From assembly GCA_002491115.1 (NCBI GenBank), contig DKVI01000047.1:17303-81302 (forward strand): a DNA stretch of 64,000 nt, read 5' to 3'. This DNA comes from Lachnospiraceae bacterium UBA7182 (GTDB taxonomy: Bacteria > Bacillota > Clostridia > Lachnospirales > Lachnospiraceae). Made by a program: the position numbers and the translations under genes. Positions within the stretch are counted from its first letter, which is position 1. Each line of letters begins with the position of its first letter. The notes under the pieces were generated by a model that ran no database searches, was not told where the DNA came from, and saw nothing but the letters and a program-made list of their open reading frames with translations. This document shows, one piece after another, positions 24,919-34,218 of the stretch.

Positions 24919-27231
24919 ATGGAAACATCTGAATTATTAACTATGCCTGCGGTCACTCTGCGCGGGTTGACGATCCTTCCGGAGATGATCACGCATTTTG
25001 ACGTAAGCCGCACCAAATCCGTAAAGGCAGTAGAAAGTTCATTGATACAGGAGCAGAAGTTATTTATTGTAACCCAGAAAGATCCGGATGTGGACGAACC
25101 GTCCCGGGATGAACTGTTTACCATGGGGACGGTAGTGGAGATCAAACAGATCGTAAAAATGCCCCACAACATTCTCCGGGTACTGGTGGAAGGCTTGTAC
25201 CGGGCGGAGCTGATCCGGCTGGAAGGGGAAGAATATCTGGAAGCCACGCTGGCCCGGTCGGACATGGAAGAGTTTGTGAATCTGCCTGAGAGCGGAAAAG
25301 AGGCGATGCTGCGGAATCTGAAAGATATTTTCAGGAAATACTGCGACAATAACAGGATCGGAAAAGATATTGTGCGCCAGGTGATGGAAAGCGCCGGGTT
25401 AGAGCAACTGATCATACAGGTGATGGTACACACGCCTTTTAAATGGGAACAGCAGCAGAAGCTTCTGGAGTCTGCAGGCTATCCGGAATGTTATGAAGCC
25501 CTGTGCATTATGCTGAATAACGAAATCGAGATCGAGCAGTTCAGGAAGAGCATTCAGGATAAAGTAAAAGCCCGGGTGGACAAAAACCAGCGGGAGTATA
25601 TTTTAAGAGAGCAGATGAAAGTGATCCGCGAGGAACTTGGAGACGAAGGTCCGGGCGCCGAAGCGGAGCAGTTCAGAAAGTCGGTGGAAGCGCTGGAAGC
25701 GCCGCAGGAAGTCAAAGACCGGATTGAAAAAGAGATACAAAGATTTTTAAATGCCGGGTCCAACTCGGCGGAAGCTTCCGTGATACGAGGATATATCGAG
25801 ACGCTTCTGGATCTTCCCTGGGATAAAAAGAGTGAAGACCGGCTGGATCTGAAGGTGGCGAAAAAGATACTGGAAAAAGAGCACTACGGCCTGGAGAAGG
25901 TCAAAGAAAGAGTACTGGAGTTTCTGGCCGTCCGCCAGATGCTGGACGGCGGGGAAAGTCCGATCCTCTGTCTGGTAGGTCCGCCCGGAACCGGGAAAAC
26001 TTCTGTGGCGCGCTCCATCGCGCACGCTTTGAATAAGAAATATGTCCGTATCTGCCTGGGCGGCGTGCATGACGAGGCGGAGATCCGGGGACACAGAAGG
26101 ACTTATATCGGAGCAATGCCCGGAAGGATTGTGGAGGGCATCCGGCAGGCAGGCGTTAAGAATCCTCTGATGGTGCTGGACGAGATTGACAAAGTGGGGA
26201 GCGACCACAGGGGAGATACTTTCTCTGCCCTTCTGGAAGTGCTGGACAGCGAGCAGAACCGGAAATTCAGGGATCATTATGTGGAGCTTCCGGTAGATCT
26301 GTCGGAGGTTATGTTCCTGTGTACGGCCAACGATGCCCAGACGATCCCCAGACCTTTGCTGGACCGCATGGAGGTCATCGAGGTGAGCAGTTATACCGAA
26401 AATGAGAAACTGCATATTGCCCAGGATCATTTGCTGCCCAAGCAGATGAAACGGCATGGGCTTAAGAAAAGCCAGCTTCAGGTCAATGAAAAGGCTTTGG
26501 AGAAGATGATTCATCAGTATACCAGAGAAGCGGGCGTTCGGGGACTGGAGCGGAAAATTGCCGCCGTCTGCCGGAAAGCGGACAGGGAGATTCTGGAAAG
26601 CGATAAAAAATCTGTCCGGGTAACGCAGAAAAATCTGGAAAAATATCTGGGAAAAACGATCTATGAATCCCAGGAACGCAACGAAAAAGATGAAGTAGGT
26701 ATTGTCAGAGGGCTTGCCTGGACCAGCGTTGGCGGAGATACCCTGGAGATTGAAGTGAATCTGATGCCGGGAAAAGGCAATCTGGAACTGACCGGACAGT
26801 TGGGGGATGTGATGCAGGAGTCCGCCAAAGCGGGGATCAGCTACATCCGTTCTGTCAGTGAAGGCTACGGCCTTAAGGAAAAATATTTCCAGGAACACGA
26901 TATCCATATCCATATTCCGGAGGGAGCAGTGCCGAAAGACGGGCCTTCTGCCGGTATCACCATGGCGACCGCGATGCTGTCCGCCATTCTGGAAAAACCG
27001 GTCCGGGCGGATGTGGCTATGACCGGTGAGATCACGCTAAGAGGCAGGGTACTTCCCATCGGCGGGCTGAAAGAAAAGCTCCTTGCTGCCAGAAGCGCAG
27101 GGATGAACCTGGTTATTGTGCCGGAAAAAAACCGGCGGGATGTGGAAGAGCTGTCCGACGAGATCACCGGCGGCATGAAGATGGTTTATGCAAAGACCAT
27201 GGAGGAAGTGCTTACGCACGCATTTGTATAG
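24919..27231 (+). CDS. lon: ATP-dependent protease Lon
   Basis: A 770-residue LonA protease: N-terminal substrate-binding domain to about 205, helical linker, AAA+ module with Walker A GPPGTGKT at 354-361, and C-terminal protease domain with the Ser677/Lys720 dyad (DGPSAG, GGLKEK), the same numbers as I recall for Bacillus subtilis LonA. It degrades misfolded and regulatory proteins in the cytoplasm. AGGAGG precedes the ATG. It ends 12 bp before engB, a standard Firmicutes arrangement. Confidence 0.97.
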   Translation: METSELLTMPAVTLRGLTILPEMITHFDVSRTKSVKAVESSLIQEQKLFIVTQKDPDVDEPSRDELFTMGTVVEIKQIVKMPHNILRVLVEGLYRAELIRLEGEEYLEATLARSDMEEFVNLPESGKEAMLRNLKDIFRKYCDNNRIGKDIVRQVMESAGLEQLIIQVMVHTPFKWEQQQKLLESAGYPECYEALCIMLNNEIEIEQFRKSIQDKVKARVDKNQREYILREQMKVIREELGDEGPGAEAEQFRKSVEALEAPQEVKDRIEKEIQRFLNAGSNSAEASVIRGYIETLLDLPWDKKSEDRLDLKVAKKILEKEHYGLEKVKERVLEFLAVRQMLDGGESPILCLVGPPGTGKTSVARSIAHALNKKYVRICLGGVHDEAEIRGHRRTYIGAMPGRIVEGIRQAGVKNPLMVLDEIDKVGSDHRGDTFSALLEVLDSEQNRKFRDHYVELPVDLSEVMFLCTANDAQTIPRPLLDRMEVIEVSSYTENEKLHIAQDHLLPKQMKRHGLKKSQLQVNEKALEKMIHQYTREAGVRGLERKIAAVCRKADREILESDKKSVRVTQKNLEKYLGKTIYESQERNEKDEVGIVRGLAWTSVGGDTLEIEVNLMPGKGNLELTGQLGDVMQESAKAGISYIRSVSEGYGLKEKYFQEHDIHIHIPEGAVPKDGPSAGITMATAMLSAILEKPVRADVAMTGEITLRGRVLPIGGLKEKLLAARSAGMNLVIVPEKNRRDVEELSDEITGGMKMVYAKTMEEVLTHAFV

Positions 27232-27243
27232 AATGAGGTTGAT

Positions 27244-27840
27244 ATGGTAATCAGACAAGTGGAACTGGAAACAGTATGTGGAATCACCAGTAAGCTCCCC
27301 CAAAATACAAGGCCCGAGGTGGCCTTTGCAGGAAAATCCAATGTAGGAAAATCGTCTTTGATCAACGGACTTTTGAACCGGAAATCCCTGGCCAGGACTT
27401 CCTCCCAGCCGGGGAAGACCCGGACGATCAATTTTTATAATGTGAACCGGCAGGTCTATCTGGTAGATCTGCCCGGGTACGGCTACGCCAGAACCGGCGA
27501 AGAGGTGAAAGCTGAATGGGGAAAGATGATCGAAAATTATCTGCACACGTCAAAGCAGTTAAAGGCCGTGTTTCTTCTGATTGACATCCGGCACGAGCCG
27601 TCCGCCAACGATAAGGACATGTACAACTGGATCGTTCATCAGGGATATGAGCCGATCATTATTGCCACAAAGCTGGATAAGATCAAAAGAAGTCAGGTGG
27701 CGAAACATTTAAAGATGTTAAAAGACGGTCTGCATCCGGTGGAAGGCACCCGGTTTGTGCCCTTCTCTGCCCAGACCAGGCAGGGAAAAGAAGAGATATG
27801 GGAGATCATCGACAGTCTTACGGAGGAAGTACTCTTATGA
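27244..27840 (+). CDS. engB: Ribosome biogenesis GTPase EngB (YsxC/YihA)
   Basis: A 198-residue TRAFAC GTPase needed for assembly of the large ribosomal subunit. The G motifs are in order: G1 GKSNVGKSS at 30-38, a switch region around SSQPGKTRTINFY, G3 DLPGYG, G4 TKLDK and G5 SAQTR. The length is typical. The stop overlaps the start of the next gene by four bases (ATGA), so the two are probably translationally coupled. Confidence 0.95.
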   Translation: MVIRQVELETVCGITSKLPQNTRPEVAFAGKSNVGKSSLINGLLNRKSLARTSSQPGKTRTINFYNVNRQVYLVDLPGYGYARTGEEVKAEWGKMIENYLHTSKQLKAVFLLIDIRHEPSANDKDMYNWIVHQGYEPIIIATKLDKIKRSQVAKHLKMLKDGLHPVEGTRFVPFSAQTRQGKEEIWEIIDSLTEEVLL

Positions 27841-28988
27841 GTAAAGAACCCTATGAAGAAACAAAGACCGTGCCGTCCGGCGCGAACGTGCAGAAAAATC
27901 TGCTGAATATAGGTATATTTGCGGCGGAGATTCTGCTGCTTATATTTGCGGCGCCTCCGCTGGTGCGTTTCTTTTTTCCGGTCATTGTAGGCTGGCTGAT
28001 TGCCCAGATGGCCAATCCGCTGGTGCGTTTTCTGGAAAGGCGTCTGCATATTGTGCGCAGGCACAGTTCCTTTGGAATCATATTTGGTACGATCCTTTTG
28101 ATTGTACTCGCCTGTTACAATGCAGTCCTGTGGGTGGTCAGAGAATCAGGTGAGCTGATTACCAGGCTTCCTTTGTACTATCGGGCACTGGTGGAGGGCC
28201 TGGATAAGATCGCCGAGAATCTTCAGGGGGTTGCTTCCAGGATGCCGCCGGAAACCCGGGAAAAGATCGCGGGAATCACGGAACATTTTACGGATTATCT
28301 GGGAAGCCTGATCAGCAGCCTGGGAGGCGGCACTGTGGAAGCAGCCGGAAATATGGCGAAAAACATTCCTTCGCTTCTGGTTTCCTTTCTGTTTGTGCTG
28401 CTTTTCGCTTATTTTTTTATCGCCCAGAGAGAACGGGTCCACAGGATCGCAAAAAGTCTGATTCCTGAAGATGTCAGGAGCAGGCTTAAGATGGTGTGGG
28501 CCAATATGAAGTACGCGGTGGGCGGATATTTCAGGGCGCAGTTTAAGATCATGGGGATTGTGGCAGTGATTTTGGCCGTGGGATTCCTGGTTATGAGGAT
28601 TGATTATGCTGTGCTGATCGCGGCGGTGATCGCGCTTCTTGATTTTTTGCCCATGCTGGGAACCGGAACCGTACTGCTCCCATGGGCGCTGTTCTGTGCT
28701 TTAAGCGACGGGCTGCCAAGAGCCGCGGGCCTTTTGCTTCTGTATATAATTACTCAGGTGACCAGACAACTGATTCAGCCGAAGATGGTGGGGGACAGTA
28801 TCGGTATCGATACGCTGACCACGCTGTTTTTACTGTTTATCGGATATCGCCTGTCGGGGATTCTCGGTATGATCATTGCGGTTCCGGCAGGATTGATTCT
28901 GATCCAGCTGTACGAGGCGGGTGCTTTTGAGAATGTAATCAAAAATATCAGGGAACTGGCGGATGCCGTCCGTTCCTGGCGGTCATAA
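27837..28988 (+). CDS. AI-2E family (TqsA/PerM-like) membrane protein
   Basis: A 383-residue membrane protein with about seven or eight hydrophobic segments and the long central soluble helix region (about 95-180) typical of the AI-2E/PF01594 family. Members include autoinducer-2 exporters and sodium/proton antiporters; which activity applies here is unknown. The start at 27837 has CGGAGG ten bases upstream and overlaps engB. It converges on the DUF4364 gene with a 6-bp overlap and no intervening terminator. Confidence 0.85.
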   Translation: MSKEPYEETKTVPSGANVQKNLLNIGIFAAEILLLIFAAPPLVRFFFPVIVGWLIAQMANPLVRFLERRLHIVRRHSSFGIIFGTILLIVLACYNAVLWVVRESGELITRLPLYYRALVEGLDKIAENLQGVASRMPPETREKIAGITEHFTDYLGSLISSLGGGTVEAAGNMAKNIPSLLVSFLFVLLFAYFFIAQRERVHRIAKSLIPEDVRSRLKMVWANMKYAVGGYFRAQFKIMGIVAVILAVGFLVMRIDYAVLIAAVIALLDFLPMLGTGTVLLPWALFCALSDGLPRAAGLLLLYIITQVTRQLIQPKMVGDSIGIDTLTTLFLLFIGYRLSGILGMIIAVPAGLILIQLYEAGAFENVIKNIRELADAVRSWRS

Positions 28989-29495
28989 CAGTTCTTTCAT
29001 CACATACGCATAGATTTCCTGGCTCTTTCTCTGCCAGTTGGCGCATATGGAAGCGGCTTCGTTTTTGGAGGGCACGGAAAGGGTCAGGTCGATCAGGACG
29101 GATTCCCGTTCTCGGACCTGACAGCGGGCCAGGTAATCGCTTCCGCTGCCGGGATAATAGTCTGCCGTGGTGGACAGTTCATTCTGGATTTCCAGTTTGT
29201 TTTCTTTTATATATTCCTGTATATCTTTACTGATCGCCCCTGTAAGCTTGCTGCCCAGGCAGTCCAGCGTGTTTCTTCCGTCTTCCGTGATTTTATACAG
29301 GGTGCTGTTGGCTTTGGTGAGGGCCGTCACATGGCCGGTCTGCGCCATCTCGGATAAAGCCTGCTGGAGAGAGAAGTAATTGGTATAGCCTTTTTCCAGG
29401 ATAAAATCCGAGATGCGGGAGTTGGACAGGGGGGAGTCTGATAATTCCAGCATTTTCAGAATGATCAGCTTGTAAAGAGTCAGTGTGTCAGCCAT
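28983..29495 (-). CDS. DUF4364 family protein, winged-helix-like
   Basis: A 170-residue protein. The first 95 residues look like a winged helix (LYKLIILKMLELSDSPLSNSRISDFILEKG, then LQQALSEMAQTGHV and a wing with LYKITEDGRNTL). This suggests a DNA-binding or PadR-like regulator, but function is unproven. The ATG at 29495 is preceded by AAGGAG; upstream in-frame sequence overlaps the radical SAM gene and is not protein-like. It overlaps that gene's end by eight bases, so the two form an operon. Confidence 0.8.
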   Translation of the reverse strand: MADTLTLYKLIILKMLELSDSPLSNSRISDFILEKGYTNYFSLQQALSEMAQTGHVTALTKANSTLYKITEDGRNTLDCLGSKLTGAISKDIQEYIKENKLEIQNELSTTADYYPGSGSDYLARCQVRERESVLIDLTLSVPSKNEAASICANWQRKSQEIYAYVMKELL

Positions 29496-30438
29496 GTTCG
29501 TTCTCCTTATTTTCAATATTATAATATTTGCCCTGCCAGGTATCCAGCGTCCGGAAAGTTCCGTGGATGGTATTGAGTACCCGGCGTTTTGCGCTGCTCC
29601 ATAAAGGGGCGATGAGAAGTTCTTTCGGGCCGTCGCCGGTGAGGCGGTGGACGACGATGTCCGGGCGCAGCATCTGTATGCAGGAGACGATTGTGTCCGC
29701 ATATTCCTCTAAAGTAAAGACGGGAAAAGGATTCTGTTCATAGTAAAGCGCCAGGTCTGTCCCTTTTAAGATATGCAGAAGCTGGAGCTTTATGCCCTGA
29801 ATATCCTGTGCGTTCAGGTATTGTATGGTTTCAAGCATTCGCTTTTTATCTTCTCCCGGAAGCCCCAGGATGACATGGGTGATAACCTCAATGCCACAGA
29901 GACGAAGCCTGGAAACCGCATCGGCAAATACAGGGAGGCTGTAGCCTCTTCGGATAAAGGCGGCGGTGTCTTCATGGACGGTCTGAAGTCCCAGCTCTAC
30001 CCACACGGGTTTGATCCGGTTTAATTCAGCGAGAAGCCTAAGGACGTCAGGTTCCAGACAATCGGGCCTGGTGGCGATGGACAAAAGAACGATGTCCGGG
30101 TGTAAGATTGCTTCTGTGAATACTTTGCGCAGATACGAAACGGGCGCGTAGGTGTTTGTATAAGCCTGGAAGTAAGCGATGTATTTGTTGACGGGGCGCT
30201 TTGCGGCAAGCCTTTGTCTGCCGGTCTCGATCTGCTGTGTGACGGAGAGGGCGGGATCAGAGGCGAAATCTCCGGAACCGCTTCCGCTGCAGAAGATACA
30301 GCCGCCGTACCCGATCCGCCCGTCCCGGTTGGGGCAGGTCATACCGGCGTTTAAAGCCAGACGATAGACTTTTTCATGAAAACGTTCTTTCAGTTCATAA
30401 TCAAGGGAGTGATACGGTTTGTCGTTCCATAGTTTCAT
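29488..30438 (-). CDS. TIGR01212/YhcC-family radical SAM protein
   Basis: A 316-residue radical SAM protein. The cluster-binding cysteines are Cys35, Cys47 and Cys50 in MTCPNRDGRIGYGGCIFC, the wide CX11CX2C spacing typical of the YhcC group. SAM-binding strands follow (VWVELGLQTVHEDT, VITHVILGLPGE). The reaction is not known for this family. It is the first gene of a two-gene leftward operon with DUF4364. The ribosome site is weak (GAGAGA). Confidence 0.87.
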   Translation of the reverse strand: MKLWNDKPYHSLDYELKERFHEKVYRLALNAGMTCPNRDGRIGYGGCIFCSGSGSGDFASDPALSVTQQIETGRQRLAAKRPVNKYIAYFQAYTNTYAPVSYLRKVFTEAILHPDIVLLSIATRPDCLEPDVLRLLAELNRIKPVWVELGLQTVHEDTAAFIRRGYSLPVFADAVSRLRLCGIEVITHVILGLPGEDKKRMLETIQYLNAQDIQGIKLQLLHILKGTDLALYYEQNPFPVFTLEEYADTIVSCIQMLRPDIVVHRLTGDGPKELLIAPLWSSAKRRVLNTIHGTFRTLDTWQGKYYNIENKENEHG

Positions 30439-30492
30439 TCTCTCAATCTATCACAGGAATTGGTAAAAATCAATAATTTCATCAAAAATCCC

Positions 30493-30521
30493 TTTTCATT
30501 TCAGGATAAAGATAGTATACT
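30493..30521 (+). promoter_or_regulatory. Probable promoter of rho
   Basis: TTTTCA (30493-30498), 17-bp spacer, TATACT (30516-30521), giving a leader of about 88 nt before the rho start. No clear Rho-autoregulatory structure is visible. Confidence 0.5.
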
Positions 30522-30615
30522 GATAGAGATTCGTAAAAAGTATCTGCCTGGTCTGGCAGAGGCTTCCCCAGTGAAAAGCAGCAGGAACGAACAGAGAGTA
30601 TGACAGGAGGAATCT

Positions 30616-31959
30616 ATGAGCAGTAGTAATATGAGAGAAAAGTATGAGTCGCTTTCCTTAGCGGTATTAAGGGATGTGGCTAAGAACCGCGGTATTAAGG
30701 GGACTTCCGCCATGAGAAAAGAAGCAGTGATTGAAGTGATGCTTGCGGAAGACGAGAAGGCCGCGGCAACCGAAGCTGTCAGGACACAGGCGGCTGAGAA
30801 CGGCAAGACCGTGCAGGATATGGAGCAGTTGGACAGCGGCCAGACGATCCAGGGGATTCTGGAAGTGATGGCGGACGGATTCGGATTTATAAGAAGCGAT
30901 CACTATCTGCCGGGTGAGAACGATGTATATGTGTCGCCTTCCCAGATCCGCCGGTTCGGACTGAAGACAGGGGATATCGTGGCGGGCAATACAAAAGTCA
31001 AGACAGAGAAGGAGAAGTTCTGCGCATTACTTTATGTGAAAAGTGTCAACGGACTGCACCCGGAGGCCAACGCAAAGCGGCCGAACTTTGAAGATCTGAC
31101 GCCGATCTTTCCCAACGAGCGCATACGGCTGGAGCGTGCGGGCGGAAGTCTGGCCATGCGGATTGTGGATGAGATTGCGCCCATAGGAAAAGGGCAGCGC
31201 GGTATGATCGTATCTCCGCCGAAAGCAGGTAAGACCACGCTTTTAAAAGACGTGGCGAAATCCATCACGAAAAACAATCCGGAGATGTACTTGATCATCC
31301 TTTTGATTGACGAGCGTCCGGAGGAAGTTACGGATGTGAAAGAAGCCATCGAAGGAAAGAATGTGGAAGTGGTATATTCCACTTTTGACGAACTGGCAGA
31401 GCGGCACAAACGGGTGTCCGAGATGGTCATAGAACGGGCGAAACGCCTGGTGGAGAGCGGCAAAGACGTGGCGATCCTTTTAGACAGCATTACCCGTCTG
31501 GCCCGGGCGTATAACCTGACCGTCCCGCCCAGCGGACGTACCCTCTCAGGCGGTCTTGATCCGGCGGCGCTCCATATGCCCAAGCGTTTCTTCGGAGCAG
31601 CCAGGAATATGCGTGAGGGAGGGAGTCTTACAATTCTTGCCACTGCGCTGGTGGACACCGGAAGCAAGATGGATGACGTGGTCTATGAAGAATTTAAAAG
31701 TACCGGCAACATGGAGCTGGTGCTTGACAGAAAGTTGTCCGAGAAGCGGGTATTCCCGGCCATTGACATTCCCAAATCCAGTACCAGAAGAGAAGACCTT
31801 CTGCTGAATACAGAGGAGCAGCAGGCCATGGACAATATCCGCAAAGCGTTAAACGGCATGAAGCCCGACGATGCGGTGGAGACGGTGCTGAACCTGTTCG
31901 CCCGCACCAGAAATAATGAAGAATTTGTCCAGAATGTGAAGAAAACGCGATTTTTCTAA
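30616..31959 (+). CDS. rho: Transcription termination factor Rho
   Basis: A 447-residue hexameric RNA helicase. It has an N-terminal helical domain (to about 75), a cold-shock-like RNA-binding domain (about 85-160, GFGFIRSDHYLPGENDVYVS), and a RecA-type motor with Walker A PPKAGKT at 201-207, Walker B ILLDSITRLAR, and the Q/R loops in the C-terminal part. It has no large insertion domain like that of actinobacterial Rho. AGGAGG precedes the ATG. rpmE follows with its own promoter. Confidence 0.97.
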   Translation: MSSSNMREKYESLSLAVLRDVAKNRGIKGTSAMRKEAVIEVMLAEDEKAAATEAVRTQAAENGKTVQDMEQLDSGQTIQGILEVMADGFGFIRSDHYLPGENDVYVSPSQIRRFGLKTGDIVAGNTKVKTEKEKFCALLYVKSVNGLHPEANAKRPNFEDLTPIFPNERIRLERAGGSLAMRIVDEIAPIGKGQRGMIVSPPKAGKTTLLKDVAKSITKNNPEMYLIILLIDERPEEVTDVKEAIEGKNVEVVYSTFDELAERHKRVSEMVIERAKRLVESGKDVAILLDSITRLARAYNLTVPPSGRTLSGGLDPAALHMPKRFFGAARNMREGGSLTILATALVDTGSKMDDVVYEEFKSTGNMELVLDRKLSEKRVFPAIDIPKSSTRREDLLLNTEEQQAMDNIRKALNGMKPDDAVETVLNLFARTRNNEEFVQNVKKTRFF

Positions 31960-31965
31960 AAAAGC

Positions 31966-31994
31966 TTGCAACGGCATATTTCCTATGTTATAAT
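31966..31994 (+). promoter_or_regulatory. Promoter of rpmE
   Basis: TTGCAA (31966-31971), 17-bp spacer, perfect TATAAT (31989-31994), starting seven bases after the rho stop. The leader to rpmE is about 130 nt and contains short direct repeats (TGCAGGGA twice, GGGATAGC twice) and GC-rich potential stems such as TCGGC-AAAAA-GCCGG. Confidence 0.8.
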
Positions 31995-32133
31995 TGTGAG
32001 GCTAATGTAAGAAATAACTGCAGGGACTTGCAGGGATAGCCCGGGATAGCTTGCCGTGGAATTACCGGAGCGGCATTGGCCGGGAATCGGCAAAAAGCCG
32101 GAAGTTCACGAATCTATAAGAGAGGTGAAAAAT

Positions 32134-32337
32134 ATGAGAGAAGGAATCCATCCTGAGTATCATCAGGCAACGGTGACATGTAACTGCGGGAACACATTTG
32201 TGACCGGCTCTACAAAGAAAGACATCCATGTTGAGATTTGCTCCAAGTGCCATTCTTTCTATACGGGACAGCAGAAAGCAGCAGTTGCCCGCGGACGTAT
32301 TGACAAGTTCAATCGTAAATATGGTATCAGCAAATAG
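32134..32337 (+). CDS. rpmE: 50S ribosomal protein L31, zinc-binding form
   Basis: A 67-residue protein. Cys16, Cys18, Cys36 and Cys39 make it the zinc-ribbon (C-plus) paralogue, the form used in zinc-replete cells. The ATG at 32134 follows AGAGGTG; the upstream in-frame ATG lies within the leader. Its position directly after rho is conserved in Firmicutes. Confidence 0.96.
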   Translation: MREGIHPEYHQATVTCNCGNTFVTGSTKKDIHVEICSKCHSFYTGQQKAAVARGRIDKFNRKYGISK

Positions 32338-32351
32338 GCTTGCTAAGAGTA

Positions 32352-32384
32352 AGGTTGAGGTTATGAATAATCTCAACCTGTTTT
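32352..32384 (+). terminator. Terminator of rpmE
   Basis: AGGTTGAG (32352-32359) and CTCAACCT (32372-32379), extended inward by GTTAT/ATAAT pairing, then GTTTT. Confidence 0.75.
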
Positions 32385-32418
32385 AATAATACGCACAAAC
32401 GAAAGGAAGAAATAAAGG

Positions 32419-33381
32419 TTGAAACCATCAGGAATAGGCGGCCAGGCAGTGCTTGAAGGCATTATGATGAAAAACAAAGAGCAGTACAGCGTGGCCGTGA
32501 GAAAACCGGACGGAGAGATAGAGGTATACAAAAGCGAGCATGCGGGCATCGCCGGCAGCCACGCCTGGGCAAAGTTTCCTTTAATCCGGGGTGTGGTGAA
32601 TTTTATAGATTCTCTGGTTCTTGGTATGGAGACACTGACATATTCCGCCAGCTTTTATGATGAGGAAGAGGAACAGGAACCGGGAAAAGTGGAACGCTTT
32701 CTTCTGAAAATACTTGGAGAAAAAGCCGAGAAGGTGGTCATGGGCTGCACGGTGGCCTTTTCTGTTATTATGGCCGTGGGCATATTTATGATCCTTCCCT
32801 ATTTTATATCGGGTCTGTTCAGGGACCATATAGTAAGCAATACCCTTCTGGCTGTCCTTGAAGGTGTGATTCGTCTGGGCCTTTTTACGCTTTATGTGGT
32901 GCTGATTTCGTCCATGAAGGATATCAGACGCGTATATATGTATCATGGGGCAGAACATAAATGCATCAACTGTATTGAACGAGGAAGAGACTTAAACATT
33001 AAAAATGTAAGAAAAAGCTCCCGTTACCATGCCAGATGCGGAACCAGTTTTATGTTTATCGTCATGATCATCAGCATTATTTTCTTTATCTTTATAAGAG
33101 TAGAATCTCCTGTGCTGCGGGTATTGTTCCGGGTGCTCTTGATTCCGGTCATCGCGGGCGTCTCTTATGAATTTATCCGGCTGGCCGGAAGGAGCGACAA
33201 TCCCCTTGTATGGTTTTTAAGCCTGCCGGGAAAAGGCATGCAGAAGCTGACCACCAAAGAACCGGATGATCAGATGATCGAAGTGGCGATTGCTGCGGTG
33301 GAAGCGGTATTTGACTGGAAATCGTTCCTGGGGTATACCCGGGAAGAAGAAAGCGAAAACGGTGGCACAGGTGACGTTTAA
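32419..33381 (+). CDS. yqhQ: DUF1385 (YqhQ-family) membrane protein
   Basis: A 320-residue membrane protein with the family start GIGGQAVLEGIMMK and about four hydrophobic segments (around residues 110-135, 145-165, 205-225, 230-250). Between them lies YHGAEHKCINCIE, a His/Cys-rich motif that could bind metal, and the RCGTSF motif. Function is not established. The start is TTG at 32419 behind GAAAGGAAG. Its 3' end overlaps prmC by 20 bases, and the order rpmE-yqhQ-prmC-prfA is common in Clostridia. Confidence 0.85.
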   Translation: MKPSGIGGQAVLEGIMMKNKEQYSVAVRKPDGEIEVYKSEHAGIAGSHAWAKFPLIRGVVNFIDSLVLGMETLTYSASFYDEEEEQEPGKVERFLLKILGEKAEKVVMGCTVAFSVIMAVGIFMILPYFISGLFRDHIVSNTLLAVLEGVIRLGLFTLYVVLISSMKDIRRVYMYHGAEHKCINCIERGRDLNIKNVRKSSRYHARCGTSFMFIVMIISIIFFIFIRVESPVLRVLFRVLLIPVIAGVSYEFIRLAGRSDNPLVWFLSLPGKGMQKLTTKEPDDQMIEVAIAAVEAVFDWKSFLGYTREEESENGGTGDV

Positions 33382-34201
33382 AGAGCTTCTGGACTATGGG
33401 AAAGAGACACTGAAAAAAGCCGGCATCAGCGAATGGGATCTGGATGCGTGGTATCTGCTGGAATATGCGGGCGGATGCACAAGAAGCAGTTATTTTCTGC
33501 ATCCTGAGCGAAGGGCGACAGAGCTGCAGGAAGAGCAGTATAGAGAATTGATACAAAAGAGGAGCACCCATATTCCTTTGCAGTATTTGACAGGCAGCCA
33601 GGAGTTTATGGGGCTTTCTTTCTGCGTCAATGAACATGTGCTGATTCCCCGGCAGGATACGGAGATCCTGGTGGAAACCGCACTTCCCTGTATACAGCCA
33701 GGGATGCGTATTCTGGATCTTTGTACAGGATCGGGGTGCATCCTTCTCAGTATTTTAAAACTGAAGCCGGGGGTTACGGGCACAGGGACGGATCTGTCAG
33801 AAAAGGCGCTGGGTGTGGCAAGAATCAATCAGGAGCGTCTGAACGTGCAGGCCCGGTTTTGCCGAAGCGACCTGTTCGCGCAGGTAGAAGGAAAGTATGA
33901 CCGCATTCTCTCCAATCCACCGTATATTCCGGACGCCGTGGTAGACACTCTGATGGAAGAGGTACGGGATTATGAACCGCGCATGGCGCTCTGCGGAGGA
34001 GAGGACGGCCTTCGGTATTATAGAGAGATCATAGAGGCGAGTCCCGGCTTTTTAAGACCGGCCGGGATGCTGTTTTTGGAGACAGGATACGATCAGGCAG
34101 AAGCGGTCGGGGCGCTGATGGAAAGATCCTTTGACAAAATATCCGTGGTAAAGGATTTATCAGGGCATGACCGGGTGATATATGGAAGCCTGAAGCCATA
34201 G
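33362..34201 (+). CDS. prmC: Peptide chain release factor glutamine methyltransferase
   Basis: A 279-residue SAM-dependent N5-glutamine methyltransferase. It has an N-terminal helical domain for release-factor binding, a SAM-binding motif ILDLCTGSGCI, and the catalytic NPPY at 185-188. It modifies the Gln of the GGQ motif in RF1, encoded by the very next gene. The start is uncertain: GTG at 33362 or 33371, both inside the yqhQ end and without a strong ribosome site, which suggests translational coupling. Confidence 0.93.
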   Translation: MAQVTFKELLDYGKETLKKAGISEWDLDAWYLLEYAGGCTRSSYFLHPERRATELQEEQYRELIQKRSTHIPLQYLTGSQEFMGLSFCVNEHVLIPRQDTEILVETALPCIQPGMRILDLCTGSGCILLSILKLKPGVTGTGTDLSEKALGVARINQERLNVQARFCRSDLFAQVEGKYDRILSNPPYIPDAVVDTLMEEVRDYEPRMALCGGEDGLRYYREIIEASPGFLRPAGMLFLETGYDQAEAVGALMERSFDKISVVKDLSGHDRVIYGSLKP

Positions 34202-34218
34202 ATTAGATGGAGGAAAAC

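Noticed and set aside
25747..26913. 388-residue open frame on the minus strand inside lon
   Set aside because: It is antisense to an intact, conserved lon gene with catalytic residues in place; no ribosome site or recognisable family. A codon-bias shadow.
30439..30470. TTGATT-17-TAGATT promoter-like match for the radical SAM gene
   Set aside because: The -10 would lie only a few bases before the start codon, leaving no leader for a ribosome site.
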